Shown: positions 41,484 to 52,493 of the stretch, in pieces | How the letters are laid out: the number at the start of each line of letters is the position of its first letter | Numbering within the stretch: the stretch's first letter is position 1 | Assembly (NCBI GenBank): GCA_003117195.1 | Contig: BDSI01000016.1 | Coordinates: 186,001-250,000 of the forward strand | Length of the DNA stretch: 64,000 bases | Direction: 5' to 3' | Source of the DNA: Eudorina sp. 2006-703-Eu-15 | Lineage: Eukaryota > Chlorophyta > Chlorophyceae > Chlamydomonadales > Volvocaceae | The notes under the pieces: model-generated | What the model was told of the DNA's origin: nothing | Seen by the model: only the letters and a program-made list of their open reading frames with translations | The model's database searches: none | Made by a program: the position numbers and the translations under genes

Positions 41484-44400
41484 ATGGCGACGCTGGCGGA
41501 AAGCTTTCTTGCAGACTTGGAAGACTTGTCTGAAGATGAGCCAGGCCCCGGATCGGAGGAGGCGGAGGAGGAGGAGGCCGATGACGGAGTGAGTTGCGTG
41601 CTTGACAGTGCAGACCCCTCGTCCCCTGCCATACTGCCGAATCCCCAGGGGGCGAAGCAAGAGGGTCTCAATGTCAATTGGACGCACGATTGAGGGCCTG
41701 GGGCTGCTGGCACGTCGTGTTCAAGCACGTTAACGGTTGCTCGTTGCGGTGCGACCGTTCCGTCACTCGCGCACTACCTTCGACTCAACCACCCCAACAG
41801 ATGGATGACATCGAAGCGTTGAACTTTGACGACCTGTCGGCGGTGGCGAAGCTCACAAGCGAACAACGGTACAGCGATGTCCTACAGGTGCGCTGTGCGC
41901 GTCATGGCCGCCGGTGTCACGGGCGGGTTTATATCAACCCCCGCCCCCAGCACCGAAAGTCCCTTAGCCCTCGCTGGAGGGGCCTGCCCACTTGGGGGAT
42001 GTCCGGCGCGTGTCACGTTTCCCATTCACGCTTCTTGTCGACGCTTCTCGTTCACGAGGCCGGCCAAACACTGAGAGCCGGCAGCCAACGACCAGCTGCT
42101 GGGGACGCTCTCTGGATACCGTATTACGTTCGCCACCCACGCGAGCGGGCCAGCCGCTTGCCCCGTGGTGCTCAACCGCTTCTGCGCTGTGCTGGGCCAC
42201 GCTGTCACGCCCTCCAGCATCGCTCCCCCGGCGCCGTACGGACGCTGCCGCTGAGAGAACCCCCTGTGGTCCGCGCTCCCAGCCGGGGCATGCCGCAGCT
42301 GAGTCTCTGACGCGCTGCCGGCTGCCTCTCCCCCCGTGGTGCGCAGCGGGTGCGAGCAGCGCTGGAGGAGGCGTCCACGTCTGGTGCCAGCGGCGCGGAG
42401 CGGAGAACGGCGGGGCCTCTGGAGGAGGACCCCACCTACAAGTGAGTGCGCGGCAGCGCTGCCACCACCGGGTGGGAAGGTACTGGACAACTACTACACC
42501 CTTTCGGTAACTTTTTGCGGTTGCGTGTCTTGAATGGCATAAGCGGGAAGGCACAAGCTTGAGAGAGGCGGGCGCATGGCGAGGCCCCCCTTTGGGGATC
42601 AGAACGCCAGCGGGCGAGTGGGTCCCGGGCGGGTGGGTGGGTGGGCGGGTGGATGGGCGGGTGGGTGGGTGGATGGGTGGGCGGGTGGGTGGGTGGGTGG
42701 GTGGGTGGGTGGACCTGTGGCAGCTGGGGTGTCACATCGGACGCTGAGGCGGGCAAGCGGGGCCAAGACCTGCCGCGGAAACAGTCTCGGCCCCTGGCGA
42801 AGGGTCCCGGGGCGAGGAGCGATTTGTCCGGACGGCGGATCTTGCGTGCCGGTATTATTTCTGCCATGTAGTCTAAGGGTAAGGGACTGGCTCTGCCATG
42901 TGGTCTAAGAACGAGGGACCGGCGCGTGGGCCTGGGTATGGCTGGAACGGGCATGGTGGCTGTGGGGCCAGCTGCGTGACCGCCGCACCCGCGCCGCCGC
43001 ACCACCAACGATACGCAGGGGTACCCATCATGTCATGCAGCGTGGCGTGGCGTCAGGGCGCGGGGTTCGCGTACGCCCGTAAGGCGTACGCCTGCTGCTG
43101 CACCCGGCCGCGCGGCATCCCAAAAGGCGCACCCCTGCGCGCGCAACTCCGTGGCGGGGGTATGGATGGGGGAACCGATACGTGGCACAGGAGTCAATAC
43201 GCGACCCAAGTTACTTACCATACATACCTGAATTGTGCGCTCACTGTTACCTCGGGCGACCGCGTCGCCGCCGGACCCATCCCGGACCAACCAACACGCG
43301 ACAGCACGAGGACGGACCACACCCCAGACAGCACAAATTATCGAGAACGTAGTACTCACCTGCGCAAATGGGACGAAACGCGGACGGACGGCGAGGCGAA
43401 CGGAAGATGTGAGTTGCAATAAAGGGCGGACAGACGGCAGGCAAAGGCAAAGGTTAAATTAAAGAGAAAAAAGAAAATAGCACGCAAACCCGGCGGCGAC
43501 GCGGCGAAAGAGGGTGGGTCCAGGAAACGGTAGACGGAAATAGCAATGCAAGAATGTACGGGCGTACGGGTGTACGGAAGGGCGACATCGCAGACGGGGG
43601 TAGGGTTGGCAGGCACAGAAACAGGAGTTCCGCAATCAGGGAGCAATCGGTGACCGCGGGGGTGACGCAAGAGGGCCGGGTGGCGGACCGGGGTGATCGG
43701 CTCCCCACCGGCCCGGCCGGGCGCGCGCGGCCTCACGCATGAGAGGCCGTGGGCGCAGGGGGTTGCGATCGGGGGTGCGTGCGCGTGTGTGGTACGGCGG
43801 GTGGCATGCGGGCGGTGGGGCGGCTGGGCGTAGGGCGGTGACGGGGAGGGGTGGGTGGGTGGGGAGGCGATGGAGTGGCATGCGGGGCTCAACCGAGGAT
43901 TTATAGGAAAGCAGAGAGACGACGGAGAGCAACACCGCCGGAGTTGCCCGGACGGCGACCTCTGTATCATAGCCCGCAGCCGTGGTAGGGGTGCGGTGAT
44001 GAAGGGGAGGGGAGGTGTTTAGCCGGTGAGTCGGTCAGGCGGGGCGAAGGTGTTGACGGACGACGCGGAGCAGGTCGGGGTGGGTCGTGCGCCGGGCATA
44101 GTAGAAGGACTGTGGGGCGGCGCGGATGAGGGCGTCAAACTTGGCGAGGAGCTGGCGGCGTGGGTAGCCCTGCGCTTCGAGCGAGAGGACGAGGTTGGCG
44201 ATCTCGGAGCAGAAGTTGTCAACATCGGTGACGACACGGCGGAGGCGGTGGAACTGGCCCGTGAAGATGTTGCGCTTGCAGGCCTCGTTGACGTTGGAGT
44301 CGCGGCCGACGAAGCGGGAGAGGCGGACGCCAGCGAAGGCGGGCTGTTCATGTTTGTCGTAGAGGTGGGTGGAGAACCAGTCGGCGCCGTCGCGTGGGGT

Positions 44401-47400
44401 GGGGACGAGGAGGAGGTCGAGGAAAGGGACGGAGCCGGCGGGCAGGTGGTTGTGTTGCTGGGTTGTGATGCCGAGCTCGGGCGGGTAGATACCCCGGAGG
44501 CCGTGGAACAGTGGCGAGGCGGCGGAGCGCAGGTGGGCGAGGAAGGGGTTGTTAAGGGAGAGAAGGTCGTCGAGGAACCGGAGGGAGTAGCGGAAGCGGG
44601 TAAGCACGGACTTGGCGAAGGGGGTGGTGCCGGGGCGTTGCGCTGGTCCATGAACTCGAACTCATACCAGCCCAGGAAGAGGTTCGCGATGAAGGGGGAG
44701 GCGGAGATGCCCATAGGGATGCCGAGGAGTTGGCGCACGAGGGCGGGGCCGAAGGCGATGAAGGTGGAGGACAGGAGGGACACGAGGACGGTGATAAACT
44801 GGGCGACGGAGAAGACCCGTGTGACGGTGCGGCCGTGGGCGGAGGCGGCATAGGGCGGCCCGGGGGAAGCGGCGTGGAACGTGACGGTGTGCTGGGGCGG
44901 GTCCGTGGGGCGGTGTGGCGGCGGGGCCAGGGTGACGACCCGGATAAAGGGCGTGGCAGCAAGGCAGCGCGTACACAGAGCGGTGAGGGTGGCGCCCAGG
45001 AGGTGGTGCGGCAGGTTGGTGTAGAGGCGTTCGAAGTCCCAGGCTTGCGGGGCGGCGGCGCGGCGGGTACTGTACCCGCGGGCGTTGTAGGCGGCGACAA
45101 GCTGGGTGACGGCATTGGAGGAGAAACAGAGCCAGGGCTCGCTGTCGGGGATACGTTCCCGCCACAGGGCGGTGAAGAGGGGGACGATGGCGCGGAGGAC
45201 CGCTGTGACCAGGCCGCTGATGTATGTAGACGGGCAGGCATGGGAGCAAGCGAGGTAGCGCATGGAGGGGGGCTGTTTATGCATCTTGAGGGTGCCGGCA
45301 TAGTAGGCGGGGGCGCAGGTGGTGTCGTACGCGAGCTGCCAGGGTTGGAGGGCGGCGTTCTGGGCGGCGAGGTGTTGCTGCATGGCGTCGACGGTGCAAG
45401 GTGCGTAGTACGTGGGGGCGGCGGCAGGGGGTGGGGCGACGGCCGGGGCGGTTGTGGGGGTGGTGGGGGGACAGGAGCGTGGGCGGCGGGCGGCGGTGGT
45501 GGGGGTCCGGGGGCGGGGGCGACGGGTGTGGGCGGTGGCGGCGGAGGGCCGGGGGCGGGGCCAGGGGCAGCGGCGGCGGGAGGCGGGGGCGGTGGCGGTG
45601 GGGCAGCGGCGAAGGTGTCGTGGAGGTGAAGGTCGCGCATGCACTTCTGGGCGTAGTACGGTTTGCAGATGAGCTGTAGCGTGGCGGAGCTCTTGTCAGT
45701 GACGGTGATGATGAAGTCGGAGGAGAGGGCGCGGAGGTCGGCAAGGTCATGGTCGGAGAGGACAGGCCACTGGAACTGGTGGGTGGCGGCGTGGGCGGCG
45801 ACGGCGGCCTCGACGGCACTGACATAGGTGTGGACCCAGCCCGCGAAATCAGACTGCGCGCAGCCGGCGGACTTGGCAAGGTGGGCGGTGTAGGTGAGGG
45901 CATGGGCGCGAACGTCGGCGAGGACTTGGGGAAGGGGAGGGGGCGGGCGGTGGACACGGTAGCGGGCGCCCTTGTTCCAGTAGGGGATGATGGCAGGGGG
46001 CAAGGCGGTGTAGGGGCTGGTGGACATGACGTGCTGGGTGCCCGCGCCCCAGAGCTCGGGGAAGCGGTGGCAGGCGCATTGGCGGTCGGGGCGGACGAGG
46101 TCGGCGTACTGCGCGTGGGTGAGGGTACGGGCGAACTGGGGATAGTTGCAGAAGAGGAGGTGGACGGGGGTGCCGGCGGTCCAGTGGAGGTGGGGGTAGG
46201 GGGTGCCCTGGGGGAGGTTGGACGCGACTGCGGGGTCGGCGAGGATGGCGTGGACGGCGGCGATGGGGAGGAGTTGACGGAGGGCGTGTGGGATCCAGAG
46301 CTTGGCGTGGAGGTCCGGAGCGCCAACGGGTCGGTCCCGGGGGCGGAGGGCGGTGGTGAGGGGAAGGACGATACGTGGCGGGGGTGGTGACGGCCCATCA
46401 ACAGCACGCGACGAAGTGCACCCCCATATGGCCGCCGTACAGCCTTCCCGCTGCTTGCCTGGGGGCCTGGGCTGTTTCTTTTTTTACACCCCGAACCCCC
46501 CCACCCCAGGTTGCTGGTGGAGTGCAACAAGCTGGCGGTGGACATCGACAACGAGATCGCGGTGGTTCACAACTTCGTCCGCGACAAGTACCGGCCCAAA
46601 TTCCCCGAGCTGGAGTCGCTGGTGCACCACCCGCTGGACTACGCGCGCGTGGTGCAGCGCATCGGCAACGAGATGGACCTGACGCTGGTGCCGCTGGACG
46701 ACATGCTGCCGGCGGCCACGGTCATGGTCGTCACCGTCACGGCCACCACCACATCGGGTGCGGAGGGGGGGGCGGCCGTGTCAGGTCGCCGAGGGAAGGT
46801 GTGCGGGGGAAGGTCTGCGGGGGTCAGGTCTCAGGGGTCAGGTCTCCGGATGGAGGTGTGCGAATGGAGGTCTGCGGGTGGGGTTAAATTGGAAAGAGAA
46901 AAGAAACCCAGAAACGAACCCGGGCAGAAATACTGCGGGTGGAGGTGCAGGGTACCGTAGGGGGACCCCGCGCCGGCCGTCCACATGGGCTCTGTTGTTC
47001 GCCGGGGGTGGCCGGGGGTCGCAACCTCGCCAGGCTCGCAACCGAATGGGGCGGGGGGGGGTGCTCGGCGCTGGGTTTCCTTTCGCTCGCCGAGAGCCGC
47101 GTTTGTAAGAGCCGCATTCCTCGGCTACCTCTGCGTGCCTTGCTCCCCTGTGGCGCCGCCTGGCCCCCCTGTGGGTGTATTTCTTTTTTTAATTCAACCC
47201 CCTGTGGCGCTCCCTGGGCCCCCCTGTGGCGCAGGCAAGCCTCTGGACGAGGAGGCGCTGGGGCGGGTGGTGGCGGGCTGCGAGATGGCCATACAGCTGG
47301 ACGAGGACAAGCGCACGGTGGGACGGGGGGAAGGGTACTTCACTTGAAGACAGCCCAGACACGGGAGGGCGAGCACGCGCGGCCTCGAGTGTTGTGTGTG

Positions 47401-50400
47401 CCCGATGTCTTTTCAGCGACGGAAACCGCCCGACCCAAATGTGTTTAGGTCAGAGACCCGACCCAAATGTGTGTGTAAACGCAATTTTTTTGTTGCCGTG
47501 GCACCGCGTGGAAAGACAAGCGGACTGCATGCCGGCGGACCGGTCGTACGAGGCTCCTCGTACCCCACATTGCGGGATCTGGAACTTGGGTGGTCGAAAT
47601 ACTAGTCGTCGTAGTAGGGGTTCGAGCACCACCCGTTGGCTGGCGGTTGTCCGCCGGCGCCTAGACCGCGAGATGGGAGCGACAGGGTCCAGCGGGTAGG
47701 GCCAGCGCTGGTGTCCCGGGCCAGCAACGGCGTCGTGGCACCCCGGTTGAAAAGAAAAGGCTAACCAAACCCCGGGCGCACCCAGAAGCACTCAGAATAC
47801 TTACCCGGGGGGTCGTGTGCCGCAGATCCTGCAAAATACTTACCCGGGGGGTCATGTGCCGCAGATCCTGCAATTCGTGGAGAGCAAGATGAACAAAGTG
47901 GCGCCGAACCTCTCCGCGGTGGTCGGGACGGAGATCGCGGCCAAGCTGATGGGTGTGGCGGGAGGCCTGCTCGCGCTGTCCAGCATGCCCGCCTGCAACG
48001 TGCAGGTAGGTGCGGAGGCGATGTGTCGCTCAGAATCAGTCCTCAGTTCCGGGGTGTTAAATTAAAAAAAGAAGTAAACCCAAAGAACGAACCCGGGGGG
48101 TGGGGCAGCAGGGGATCGGCCGTCGTGGGAGGCGGTGTGTCGGTCAGTCAGTCCTCACTCCTCAGTCCCGGGGGGTGGGGCAGCAGGGGATCGGCCGTCG
48201 TGGGAGCTGGAAGGGCGTCTTGGAATTCTTGGAGCACGTGGGTTGTGATATGGCTGTCCTGGCGGCCTCATTCCGGAGGCGCCAGCCAGCGACGGCGGGG
48301 TTCCCCCAGACGGTTTCCCCCGGGTTCTAGATCACGGAGGCCGTGGCGTGCACGCCTGGACCAGGCAGCGGGCACGGTTGCTTTATCTTTCTTGGTTCGG
48401 CGTGCTTCAGGAACCGTGGGTGGTGTGTGAGTGGGAGCACGGCTCCGGACTGAGCTGTGCCGCGATGATGTCCGGCAAGCCCTCGTGCAAAGTCTGCAAA
48501 CCCCTGGCCCGTGCCGCCGCCCGCAGGTCCTGGGCGCCAAGCGCAAGACGCTGGCGGGGTTCAGCTCCACCACCGCGCAGCCGCACCAGGGCTTCATCAG
48601 CGGCTGCGCCATCCTGGCGCAGACGCCGCCGTCGCTGCGGCAGAAGGCGGTGCGGCTGATCGCGTCCAAGGCGACGCTGCTGGCGCGCAAGGACGCGTAC
48701 GGCGAGGACCCCGCGGTGAGCGCCCCGCCGCGTCTGGTGCCAGCGCCGGGGCGCCCCCTTTTTGTCAGTAAAGTCAGCGGAACCGCAAAAGGGCAACAAA
48801 CCCGGGCGCCGCCCCCCTGCCCCGCGGGCTTGCACGCCTGCTGCATGCCTGCATCCAACCGCAGACCAGACCAGGCAGTGCGCAGTCCGTTCGCGCATCA
48901 CCTGGTGTATTGCGGTATGTGCAGACATCCCAACCCAGACCCAGCTGAGATGATGGGTTGGGTGCAGCTGCGGTGCCAGACCGTGTACCAGGCCATGTTT
49001 CTTTTCCAAGTGGGGAGCGATCGTCTTGGGGAGAGCGTCGGGGTGGAAGGAAGGGGTGGGGAGCGATCGTCTTGGGGGAAGGGCCGGGGCTCCCCCACGG
49101 GCGATCGCTGCCCGTGGGCCCCAGAGCCTGGCCGGGCCCGGCCTGCGGCAGCCGACATCAAAGCAGCCGCCGCGACGGGGTGCCCCGTCCCGGAGGTCCG
49201 TGTACGGTGGCCTCCACGCCCGAGTGGCCTGTCGCACACCGGCGCAACTGCGGATCCCCGTGTGCCTGAACCCCTCCCCCGCGAGCTGCACCGTTTTCCA
49301 ACCGGATCGTCGCTCTGGCAGCAGCGCAGTTTCAAAATGCCTGCCGATTTCCTGTGCCCCCTCCCCACCGTGTGCTGATGGGCGCTGTGGGCCGCGGGGC
49401 CCGCTGCAGGGCGTGTACGGCGCCGAGATGAAGGCGGAAGTCATACGGAGAATCGAAAAGTGGCAGGAGCCGCCGCCGGCCAAGCAAGCCAAGCCGCTTC
49501 CGGTGCCGGATGCTGAGGTGAGCGGCGTGCGCCAGCCCCACAGCCGGCACCGCCCGCTGGCGCCCTCACCATAGTTGTCGAGCCGCCTGATGATCCAGTC
49601 CCGTAACCCTACGTCCCGTAACCCTGCGTCGCGGGTGGAACCCTCTGCCGTGTTCCGAGCAGGCCAAGAAGCGGCGCGGCGGGCGACGGCTCCGCAAGAT
49701 GAAGGAGCGGTACGGGCTCACGGACATGCGCAAGGCGGCGAACCGCATGATGTTCAACCAGCCGGAGGAGGAGTGGGTGGACGGAGAGGACGTGAGTGGG
49801 ACCGAGCCCGGGGCCGGGCGCTGGGGCCGGGGGATAAAGAAGATAAAACCAGAAACGAACCCGGGCACATCCAGGGGCCGGGGGTACGCGGGGCACACCG
49901 GCGCGGTCAGTCCTCCACCAAAGATGTTCGCCGCGCACACCGATTCTTGCCTTGTCCCGCTGTCACCGCGCTCCCCTCCTCCCACTTCCCGCAACCCTGT
50001 TGGATCAACCGCAACACACCACACCACCGTTATGCTGGGTGTGCCCGGGTTCGTTCTACGGGTTTATTTATTTTTTCCAATTTAACACCACACCGCACCG
50101 CGCCACACCACCCGCCACCCGACCACCCAACCCAGACCATCGGGTTGGGCGTGCTGGGCAAGGAGGGCAGCGGGCGACTGCGGGTGGTGGCCTCCCAGCA
50201 GAAGCAGAAGCTGAGCGCCAAGCAGCAGAAAAAGTTCAAGGCGCGCATGTACGGCAGCAGCGGCGCGACGTCTGGTCTGTCGTCCTCGCTGGCCTTCACA
50301 CCCGTACAGGTGCGCGCGTGGAACACCGGGCGTGTCTGTGTCTGCGTCACTTGATCTGGCCGGGCCTGACGCTGGCCAGGGCCAGGGCCCGTCAGAGGGG

Positions 50401-51499
50401 TTGTCTTGCCGACGTCGAGCGTTCCCTGTTGGGCGCGAATGCCGCTGGGCCCTACGAGGGAGTCGCTGGCTGATTAGGTGTGGGCCCGTCGTTGCTGCCC
50501 GGCTGCTGCCTGGGCGCTATCGCGATCCGGGCCGATGTCAGCCGGTACGGCATAGCCGTACAGAAGCTCACAATATAGGGCGCCCGAATGGTTTCCATGC
50601 ATCCGGTAAGGTAATTGGGTCTTTCAGTCGCGGGTTGCAGTGAGCGGGCGCGACAGCGCGTGGCTGGCCTGTGCAGCACGGGACAAAGCGAGGAGCATGC
50701 CTAGCTGTTCACGGGGATGCCGGCGATTGGCCGAACGGAAGAACTAGGATGCCGGTTTGCTGTCCGTGTGGCTGGCTTGCCTACTTGCAGCCTTTTGGTT
50801 GGCTGACGCTTCGATTTGGTGGCCCCGGCGTCCGCCGTCGCTGCCAAATCGAACCGAACTGGGGGCCATCGGTACGGCGCTTGAACCCTGTCCCCAGCTT
50901 CCTGGTCAGGTCCCCTTGGCTCTGTGCGGACCTGATGAAGTCGTCCGTGCCCATATCAGATGATCAGATGATCAGATCGCTGCCGGCTGTCTTCGCCTGC
51001 CGGTTGTAAATTACCCCCCTGTTCCGGACCGGCTCCCCGCAGGGTATTGAGCTGGAGAACCCCTCGGCTCGACTCGGAATGGATCTGGATACCAAGGACG
51101 GCACGCAGTCGTACTTCAGCCAGTTCGGGGGCTTCAGGTGCGCCGTTGGGTTGGTCAGCACCACTCTTGATGGGGTCGGCGCGTTGGCCCATGCTTTGAC
51201 TCGTCTATCTGCGCCAGGGGGAAGCCTGAGCTTGCGATACGCTGCGGCACGGAGGCGCGCATGGCACGCATGCTGCCTGCTGCAGACGGACACGGCGTGG
51301 GTGCCGAGGGCATCGTGGCATGGTGGGCGGCTCAATCGGGAACGGCCGATGGCTGGCAATCCAATCCTGCGACCCGGGGATGGACTCGAGGGTGCTTGAG
51401 ATGTGGGTCGCCGACGGATATCGGTTCTCTGGTAATCTTCGTGCTAACAAAGCTGCTCCTTTATGATGCCGATTGCGACGCAGGTCGGTCAAGAAGTGA
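41484..51499 (+). CDS. PRP31: Pre-mRNA splicing factor PRP31 (U4/U6 snRNP 61K)
   Basis: Core protein of the U4/U6-U5 tri-snRNP; its Nop domain binds the 15.5K-U4 snRNA complex. Exons: 41484-41588, 41801-41887, 42347-42441, 46510-46757, 47235-47317, 47865-48005, 48527-48715, 49410-49517, 49663-49791, 50136-50309, 51043-51137, 51484-51499; phases close to 489 codons (human protein 499). Acidic N-terminus [14 protein letters not shown]; coiled-coil region [19 protein letters not shown]; Nop domain with [26 protein letters not shown] and [13 protein letters not shown]; basic PRP31 C-terminal region [15 protein letters not shown] and [19 protein letters not shown]. The tiny last exon encodes RSVKK and the stop. 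Intron 3 (42442-46509) carries an antisense retroelement. Exon 6 has a duplicated 3' splice site that would add 13 in-frame residues. Confidence 0.95.
42632..42714. repeat. GGGTGGGC/GGGTGGAT tandem repeat, PRP31 intron 3
   Basis: A G-rich array of GGGTGGGT-type units near the 5' end of PRP31 intron 3, potentially G-quadruplex forming on the transcribed RNA. A similar GGGTGGGT tract lies at about 12911-13010 in PLA I-type intron 10. Confidence 0.9.
44035..46390 (-). pseudogene. Reverse transcriptase of a Penelope-related retroelement, frame-broken, antisense in PRP31 intron 3
   Basis: Three consecutive minus-strand frames make up one RT-like protein. Segment 1 (about 46390-45620): [19 protein letters not shown] and [20 protein letters not shown]. 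Segment 2 (about 45450-44640): [31 protein letters not shown] (RT motif A) and [19 protein letters not shown] (motif B). Segment 3 (about 44640-44035): [16 protein letters not shown] (motif C, DD kept), SVPFLDLLL and [18 protein letters not shown], ending in a stop at 44035. The LYTN and KMHK-P-R motifs resemble Penelope-type RTs. The first frame change lies in a proline-rich run (45440-45600), so an intron or repeat slippage is possible. The second, near 44635, looks like a 1-nt indel. No GIY-YIG endonuclease is visible. Element ends were not found; about 43400-44030 may be its 3' region. Confidence 0.85.
47826..47864 (+). repeat. PRP31: 39-bp tandem duplication across the exon 6 acceptor of PRP31
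   Basis: The sequence from CTTACCCGGGGGGTC through GTGCCGCAG/ATCCTGCAA occurs twice in tandem with a 39-nt period, giving two identical CAG/ATCCTGCAA acceptors (exon starts 47826 and 47865). The extra segment is 13 codons without a stop. Confidence 0.93.
48093..48206. repeat. Direct repeat pair in PRP31 intron 6
   Basis: A block of about 40 bp from CCCGGGGGGTGGGGCAGCAG to CGTCGTGGGAG occurs twice with a period of about 75 bp inside intron 6. It looks like local tandem duplication. Confidence 0.88.
49309..49369 (+). repeat. Dispersed intronic repeat, family A copy
   Basis: It begins GTCGCTCTGGCAGCAGCGCA and ends GATTTCCTGTGCCCCCTCCC, about 40 bp upstream of PRP31 exon 8. The same block occurs at 13942-13995 and, inverted, at 28711-28772. 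Confidence 0.85.
50034..50090 (+). repeat. Dispersed intronic repeat, family B copy
   Basis: This near-identical copy of 28561-28618 lies in PRP31 intron 9. It carries GTGCCCGGGTTCGTTCTACG followed by a T-rich run and AATTTAACACC. Confidence 0.85.
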
Positions 51500-51651
51500 G
51501 GGCGCGCGTCAGAGGAGTTCGAAAGCGTGTACAGCGGCTTCGTCGGCTTTCGGCGCTATGTACGGCATGCGGTTCGCGGCCTGCGATGTGGGTCAACCCA
51601 TGCCCGACTGCCGTCGTGGCGTTGGAGGCGTCGCGCGCTTTCGCGTCGGGG

Positions 51652-51656
51652 TGTAA
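51652..51656 (+). promoter_or_regulatory. Probable polyadenylation signal TGTAA of PRP31
   Basis: TGTAA, the usual volvocine poly(A) signal, lies 153 bp downstream of the proposed PRP31 stop codon and 270 bp before the MITE-like element. Confidence 0.6.
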
Positions 51657-51926
51657 CGGCCAACGTGCAGCTATGCAAGTGAATGTTGCTCTCGATGCAG
51701 CTCCTTGTGTTCATCAAGGCAGTTCAAAAGGATTCGTGAAAAACCCAAATGCAAGTCACAGGACCCTTCGAGCGAGTCAAGGACGAGCACCAAGCGTGCG
51801 AAACCAGAAAGCGTCGACGTCGTCGGCACCGAACGGGTCGCAAGTGCACCAACGAAGCGGTTGTGAGCGCCGTGCTTACCCGTAGGCCGTGCGCTTCATT
51901 TCTGATGCTCGTCCTTTCAAAGGCAC

Positions 51927-52493
51927 TACCGTACTGACGCTAATTATTTGCGAAATACTTAATTTTTTGGAATTTGCGACGCTGATTATATGCGAGGCAT
52001 TGGTCGGAGTTTCCCAGAAACGCTTAAAGTTTGCGACCTCGAGCGCCTTAAACAGAAGTTTGCGAACTCGCATCGTTCAGTCCAGCGTCAGTGAAGCGTG
52101 CAGCAGGCTTCCTCCCTTCCTCGCCCCGTGCAGTGGCCCGCCCTCCCACGCTCTTCCTGTGCCGCCCTTCCTGCCCGCCTGCCGCGGCCCCGTGCCGGCT
52201 GAGACGGCCCCCCCCCCATCTATCGGCGCACCGGCCGTCGCCGCGTCTCCTCGCCGACTACCCCGACCTGTAACATCCTCCACAGCCCCACTCCCCATTC
52301 CGCGGCGGCCACCATGCAACGGCTGATATAATAATAATAATTAAAAGTTTACGAAAAAAGTTTGCGAGGCTCAGGGGGGATTGTTTTGGAAACGTTAATT
52401 ATTTGCGAGGTGCCCTTAAGAGTTTTGTTTCGCACTTTGCGAGGTCCCCATTAATTAATTATTTACTCGCAAATAATTAGCGTCAGTACGGTA
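51927..52493. mobile_element. MITE-like element with 27-bp perfect terminal inverted repeats
   Basis: Positions 51927-51953 and 52467-52493 are perfect inverted copies of a sequence containing TACTGACGCTAATTATTTGC. The ends can be read with a TA target duplication, which would suggest a Tc1/mariner-like mobiliser. TTTGCGA or close variants recur at least seven more times just inside both ends, including longer TIR-like copies near 51976-51996 and 52391-52408. The middle (about 52090-52320) is C-rich and has no transposase frame, so the element is non-autonomous. It sits just downstream of PRP31. Confidence 0.85.

Noticed and set aside
44730..45629. 300-codon plus-strand Gly-rich frame in PRP31 intron 3
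   Set aside because: It is antisense to the RT element, which has recognisable motifs on the minus strand.
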